Origin: JAJRVH01 sp964505995
Lineage (GTDB): Bacteria > Pseudomonadota > Zetaproteobacteria > Mariprofundales > Mariprofundaceae
Assembly (NCBI GenBank): GCA_964505995.1
Contig: CAZDLB010000076.1
Location: forward strand, 1-8,859
DNA length: 8,859 nucleotides
Direction of reading: 5' to 3'
The first letter of the stretch is position 1. Each line of letters opens with the position of its first letter. Shown one piece after another: positions 5,694 through 8,859 of this stretch. A program made the translations under genes and the position numbers. Under the pieces are notes generated by a model. That model was not told where the DNA came from. It worked only from the letters and a program-made list of their open reading frames with translations, and did no database searches.

Positions 5694-5769
5694 CCCTTCG
5701 CCATGGGTGTACCTGCAGCGTGGCTGCCGGGGCCTGTGGCCGAAGTGAAAGTTTGGAGAAGAGGTAACG
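5694..5769 (+). other. Predicted 5' leader of the str mRNA
   Basis: From the predicted start to the rpsL ATG. It holds two small stems: GCAGC/GCTGC (5715-5719 with 5723-5727, loop GTG) and GGCC/GGCC (5731-5734 with 5738-5741, loop TGT). A purine-rich ribosome binding site (GGAGAAGAGG) follows. I do not recognise a known ribosomal-protein-binding leader in it. Confidence 0.35.
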
Positions 5770-6141
5770 ATGCCAACGATTAACCAGCTCATCCGCAAGC
5801 CGCGTCGGGACAAGCGCAAGATCAACAAGGTTCCGGCACTGCAGGCCTGCCCGCAGCGTCGCGGTGTGTGCACGCGCGTGTATACGACGACGCCGAAGAA
5901 GCCGAACTCGGCTCTGCGTAAGGTGGCCCGTGTGCGCCTGACCAACGGTCAGGAGGTCACGGCCTACATCCCGGGCGAGGGTCACAAGCTGCAGGAGCAC
6001 TCGGTGGTGCTGATTCGCGGCGGTCGTGTGAAGGACCTGCCGGGCGTGCGTTACCATATTCTCCGTGGTGTGCTGGATACGACTGGCGTGGAGGGCCGCA
6101 AGCAGGCCCGTTCCAAGTATGGCGCCAAGCGTCCGAAGTAA
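5770..6141 (+). CDS. rpsL: 30S ribosomal protein S12
   Basis: Decoding-centre protein of the small subunit that helps monitor codon-anticodon pairing. The 123 residues are near the usual length for this family. CPQRRGVCTRVYTTTPKKPNSALRKVARVRLTNG and GGRVKDLPGVRYH lie in the expected places. K43 and K88, where substitutions give streptomycin resistance in many bacteria, are both lysine, so the sequence looks like the sensitive type. D89, the site methylthiolated by RimO in E. coli, is present. The ATG at 5770 follows GGAGAAGAGG. It is the first gene of the operon, directly after the promoter at 5659-5687 and only 16 bases before rpsG. I see nothing odd in the protein. Confidence 0.98.
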   Translation: MPTINQLIRKPRRDKRKINKVPALQACPQRRGVCTRVYTTTPKKPNSALRKVARVRLTNGQEVTAYIPGEGHKLQEHSVVLIRGGRVKDLPGVRYHILRGVLDTTGVEGRKQARSKYGAKRPK

Positions 6142-6157
6142 TTGAGGAGTTAGACAG

Positions 6158-6628
6158 ATGCCGCGTAAAGGTCCTGCCCCCCGTCGTCCGGTTGTTCCGG
6201 ATGCGAAGTACGGCGACACGAAGGTGTCGAACGTCATCAACAAGGTGATGCTCGACGGCAAGAAGACGATTGCCGAGTCCATTGTCTATGAGGCGATGGA
6301 GATTGCTGCGAAGAAGACCGGCACCGAGCCGCTGGCCGCGCTGCACAATGCGCTGGAGGCGGTGAAGCCGCTGGTCGAGGTGAAGTCCCGTCGCGTGGGT
6401 GGCGCCACCTATCAGGTGCCGATCGAGGTGTCCGAGCGTCGTCAGCACTCGCTGGCCGTGCGCTGGCTCGTCGAGTATGCGCGTCAGCGCTCCGAGTACA
6501 CGATGGCCGAGCGTCTGGGCAACGAGATGGCGGATGCCGTGGCCGAGCGTGGCGGCGCGTTCAAGAAGCGCGACGAAACGCATCGCATGGCGGAGGCCAA
6601 CAAGGCGTTCTCGCACTTCCGCTGGTAA
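6158..6628 (+). CDS. rpsG: 30S ribosomal protein S7
   Basis: Primary binder of the 16S rRNA 3' major domain; it nucleates assembly of the 30S head and touches E-site tRNA. The 156 residues match the common short form. Landmarks are VMLDGKKTIAESIVYEA, VEVKSRRVGGATYQVPIEV, a block rich in arginine around AVRWLVEYARQRSE, and the C-terminal HRMAEANKAFSHFRW. The N-terminus MPRKGPAPRRPVV resembles the form seen in Gram-positive and some deep-branching proteobacteria more than the MPRRR form of E. coli. GAGGAG lies about ten bases upstream of the ATG. The gap to rpsL is 16 bases, much shorter than the roughly 100-base E. coli gap that carries the S7 autorepression site, so that control is unlikely to work the same way here. 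Confidence 0.98.
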   Translation: MPRKGPAPRRPVVPDAKYGDTKVSNVINKVMLDGKKTIAESIVYEAMEIAAKKTGTEPLAALHNALEAVKPLVEVKSRRVGGATYQVPIEVSERRQHSLAVRWLVEYARQRSEYTMAERLGNEMADAVAERGGAFKKRDETHRMAEANKAFSHFRW

Positions 6629-6634
6629 GCGGAA

Positions 6635-6659
6635 CCTGCCTGCGGGCAGGCTGTTTTTT
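6635..6659 (+). terminator. Terminator-like hairpin between rpsG and fusA
   Basis: CCTGCC (6635-6640) pairs with GGCAGG (6645-6650) around TGCG. An overlapping alternative stem, GCCTG/CAGGC, uses 6638-6642 and 6647-6651 with loop CGGG. Six T follow at 6654-6659 after a three-base gap. It lies six bases after the rpsG stop inside the str operon, so it may be a partial terminator or attenuator, or an mRNA 3'-end stabiliser, rather than an operon end. I see no clear promoter between it and fusA. Confidence 0.6.
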
Positions 6660-6694
6660 GTTCTTTGAATTTGATGGATTGAAGGAGTATCGAC

Positions 6695-8773
6695 GTGGCG
6701 CGTAAGACCCCACTGGAACGTTATCGCAATATCGGAATCATGGCCCATATCGATGCGGGCAAGACGACGACGACCGAGCGCATCCTCTTCTATACCGGTG
6801 TGAGCCATAAGATCGGCGAGGTCCACGACGGTGCGGCGACGATGGACTGGATGGCGCAGGAGCAGGAGCGCGGCATCACGATCACGTCGGCAGCGACCAC
6901 ATGCTCCTGGCGAGACCATCAGATCAACATCATCGATACGCCCGGCCACGTGGACTTCACCATCGAGGTGGAGCGCTCGCTGCGCGTGCTCGACGGCGCC
7001 GTCGGCGTGTTCTGCGCCGTGGGTGGCGTGCAGCCGCAGTCCGAGACGGTCTGGCGTCAGGCCGACCGCTACCATGTGCCGCGCATCGCCTTCGTCAACA
7101 AGATGGATCGTACCGGCGCCGACTTCTTCAATGTCGTCAAGGAGATCCGTGAGCGCCTGGGTCACAATGCCGTGGCGCTGAATATTCCGATCGGCAACGA
7201 AGAGAACTTCAAGGGCGTCGTGGACCTGGTCAGCATGAAGGCCATTCTGTGGCATGACGAGGCCATGGGCGCGAAGTATGACGTCGAGGAGATCCCGGAC
7301 GATCTGAAGGATCAGGCCGAGGAATATCGCGAGAAGCTGATCGAGGCCGTGTCGATGATCGACGACTCGCTGATGGAGAAATACCTCGAAGGCGAGGAGA
7401 TCGGCGAGGATGAGCTGAAGGCCGTGATCCGCAAGGGCGTGATCGATATCGAGATCATTCCGGTGCTGTGCGGAACCGCTTTCAAGAACAAGGGCGTGCA
7501 GACGCTGCTGGATGCCGTCGTGGACTACATGCCCGCGCCGGTGGATATCGCCGACGTGAAGGGCGTGAACCCGGATACCAACGAAGAGGACACCCGTCCG
7601 AGCTCCGACGATGCGCCGTTTGCCGCGCTCGGCTTCAAGGTCATGACCGATCCGTTCGTCGGTTCGCTGACCTATTTCCGCGTCTATTCCGGCGTCATCG
7701 AGGCCGGCTCCTATGTGCTGAACTCGACGAAGGGCAAGAAGGAGCGCGTCGGCCGTATCCTGCAGATGCATGCGAACGACCGTAAGGAGATCAAGGAGGT
7801 GCGCGCCGGCGACATCGCCGCGGCCGTGGGTCTGAAGTCCACGACGACCGGTGATACGCTGTGCGACGAGTCCAAGCCGATCATCCTGGAGCGCATGGAG
7901 TTCCCGGATCCGGTGATCTCCGTCGCGATCGAGCCGAAGACCAAGGCCGACCAGGAGAAGATGGGTGTCGCGCTGGGCAAGCTGGCCGCCGAGGACCCGT
8001 CCTTCCGCGTGCATACCGACGAGGAGACCGGTCAGACGATCATCTCCGGCATGGGCGAGCTGCATCTGGAGATCATCGTCGACCGCCTGCAGCGCGAGTT
8101 CAAGGTCGAAGCCAATGTCGGCAAGCCGCAGGTGGCCTACCGTGAGACGATCCGCAAGCCGGCCAAGGCCGAGGGCAAGTTCGTGCGTCAGTCCGGTGGT
8201 CGCGGCCAGTACGGCCATGTCTGGCTGGAGATCGAGCCGATGGAGCCCGGCGCCGGTTTCGAGTTCGTCGACAAGATCGTCGGCGGCGTCGTTCCCAGGG
8301 AATACATCCCGGCCGTGGCCAAGGGCTGCGAGGAGGCCATGGACAACGGCGTGCTGGCCGGCTACCCGATGGTGGATATTCGCGTTTCCCTCGTGGACGG
8401 CTCCTATCACGACGTGGACTCCAACGAGATGGCCTTCAAGATTGCGGCCTCGATGGGCTTCCGCAACGCCTGCGAGCAGGCCAATCCGGTGCTGCTCGAG
8501 CCGATCATGGAGGTCGAGGTGATCACGCCCGAGGAATACATGGGCGACATCGTCGGCGATCTGAACCGCCGTCGCGGCAAGGTGCTGGGCATGGGCGATC
8601 GTTCCAATGCGAAGGTGGTGGATGCCGAGGTGCCGCTGTCGGAGATGTTCGGCTATTCGACCCAGCTGCGCTCGATGAGCCAGGGTCGTGCGAACTACAC
8701 GATGCAGTTCAAGCATTACGAGGAAGTGCCGGCGAACATCGCCAAGGAGATCATCGCCAGCGTCAAGGGCTGA
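6695..8773 (+). CDS. fusA: Translation elongation factor G
   Basis: GTPase that moves tRNAs and mRNA through the ribosome after peptide bond formation and helps recycle ribosomes with RRF. The 692 residues are of normal length. The start is GTG, set by GAAGGAG seven bases upstream (6681-6687). G-domain motifs are AHIDAGKT (17-24), RGITI (59-63, with T62 of switch I), DTPGH (81-85, with the catalytic-type H85), NKMD (135-138) and the later CGTAFKNKG. Domain II begins near residue 307 (ALGFKVMTDPFVGSLTYFRVY), domain III near 399, domain IV near 478 (GGRGQYGHVWLEI) and domain V near 598 (EPIMEVEVITPEEYMGDIVG). The tip of domain IV has SYHDVDS with H572, at the E. coli H583 position. All elements look intact. 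It fits the canonical EF-G type rather than the divergent EF-G2. tuf follows after 31 bases. Confidence 0.98.
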   Translation: MARKTPLERYRNIGIMAHIDAGKTTTTERILFYTGVSHKIGEVHDGAATMDWMAQEQERGITITSAATTCSWRDHQINIIDTPGHVDFTIEVERSLRVLDGAVGVFCAVGGVQPQSETVWRQADRYHVPRIAFVNKMDRTGADFFNVVKEIRERLGHNAVALNIPIGNEENFKGVVDLVSMKAILWHDEAMGAKYDVEEIPDDLKDQAEEYREKLIEAVSMIDDSLMEKYLEGEEIGEDELKAVIRKGVIDIEIIPVLCGTAFKNKGVQTLLDAVVDYMPAPVDIADVKGVNPDTNEEDTRPSSDDAPFAALGFKVMTDPFVGSLTYFRVYSGVIEAGSYVLNSTKGKKERVGRILQMHANDRKEIKEVRAGDIAAAVGLKSTTTGDTLCDESKPIILERMEFPDPVISVAIEPKTKADQEKMGVALGKLAAEDPSFRVHTDEETGQTIISGMGELHLEIIVDRLQREFKVEANVGKPQVAYRETIRKPAKAEGKFVRQSGGRGQYGHVWLEIEPMEPGAGFEFVDKIVGGVVPREYIPAVAKGCEEAMDNGVLAGYPMVDIRVSLVDGSYHDVDSNEMAFKIAASMGFRNACEQANPVLLEPIMEVEVITPEEYMGDIVGDLNRRRGKVLGMGDRSNAKVVDAEVPLSEMFGYSTQLRSMSQGRANYTMQFKHYEEVPANIAKEIIASVKG

Positions 8774-8804
8774 GCGGTAACAGTTCAAGGAACAGGAGTA
8801 AGAC

Positions 8805-8859
8805 ATGGCAAAGGAAAAGTTTGAGCGTACCAAGCCGCACGTGAACATCGGCACGATCG
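8805..8859 (+). CDS. tuf: Translation elongation factor Tu, 3' part beyond the window
   Basis: Only the first 18 codons are present: MAKEKFERTKPHVNIGTI. This is the standard EF-Tu N-terminus leading into the P-loop GHVDHGKT, which lies outside the window. EF-Tu delivers aminoacyl-tRNA to the ribosomal A site as a GTP complex. The ATG follows ACAGGAG with a seven-base gap, 31 bases after the fusA stop, and completes the classical rpsL-rpsG-fusA-tuf order. Whether there is a second tuf copy elsewhere cannot be seen. Confidence 0.95.
   Translation, partial: MAKEKFERTKPHVNIGTI

Noticed and set aside
5703..5783. A 26-codon open frame (starting MGVPAAWL) in the str leader, overlapping the rpsL start
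   Set aside because: It has no ribosome binding site, would begin only about nine bases after the predicted transcript start, and shows no leader-peptide codon run.
5957..8854. A 965-codon open frame on the minus strand across rpsL, rpsG and fusA
   Set aside because: It is in register with the rpsG and fusA codons, so its stops correspond to the TTA, CTA and TCA sense codons, which these highly expressed GC-rich genes avoid. Its translation is rich in His, Arg and Leu with no recognisable domain.
1..8859. Defence system, mobile element, CRISPR array or biosynthetic cluster
   Set aside because: Every sizeable plus-strand frame is a recognised housekeeping gene or the glycine-zipper protein. 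No transposase, integrase, terminal repeats or spaced direct repeats were seen on either strand.

Overview
The window is GC-rich and coding-dense, and reads as ordinary chromosomal housekeeping DNA of a pseudomonadote. FolB, FolK and RlmB look close to gammaproteobacterial versions. The S7 N-terminus and the three-polypeptide transhydrogenase are less typical of enterobacteria, so a deep gamma- or zetaproteobacterium is possible. That placement is inference. I see no mobile element, CRISPR array, tRNA or rRNA gene, and no clear horizontal-transfer boundary.

Layout. (1) 1-741: 3' part of rlmB (23S rRNA Gm2251 methyltransferase), cut by the window edge. (2) 738-1146, minus strand: two very small genes. 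One encodes a 58-residue two-helix membrane protein with a TTG start, whose stop codon overlaps the rlmB stop. The other encodes a 55-residue CHCC zinc-ribbon protein. Each has a candidate promoter. (3) 1285-2102, plus strand: folB and folK, joined by a TGATG overlap, for two steps of folate biosynthesis. They are divergent from the zinc-ribbon gene across about 140 bases. (4) 2231-5526: a probable operon of pntAA, pntAB and pntB (proton-translocating NAD(P) transhydrogenase split into three chains) plus a 128-residue exported glycine-zipper protein of unknown function. It closes with two tandem intrinsic terminators. (5) 5659 to the end: the str operon, with a strong sigma70-type promoter, rpsL (S12), rpsG (S7), fusA (EF-G) and the first 18 codons of tuf (EF-Tu). 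A hairpin with a T-run lies between rpsG and fusA.

Functionally the window joins rRNA modification, translation machinery, folate supply (needed for formyl-Met-tRNA and nucleotides) and NADPH supply by transhydrogenase. These look like separate transcription units rather than one system. I found no convincing undescribed system. The best leads are the exported glycine-zipper protein tied to the pnt genes, the two tiny minus-strand genes, the palindrome ahead of pntAA, and the unusual intergenic layout of the str operon.
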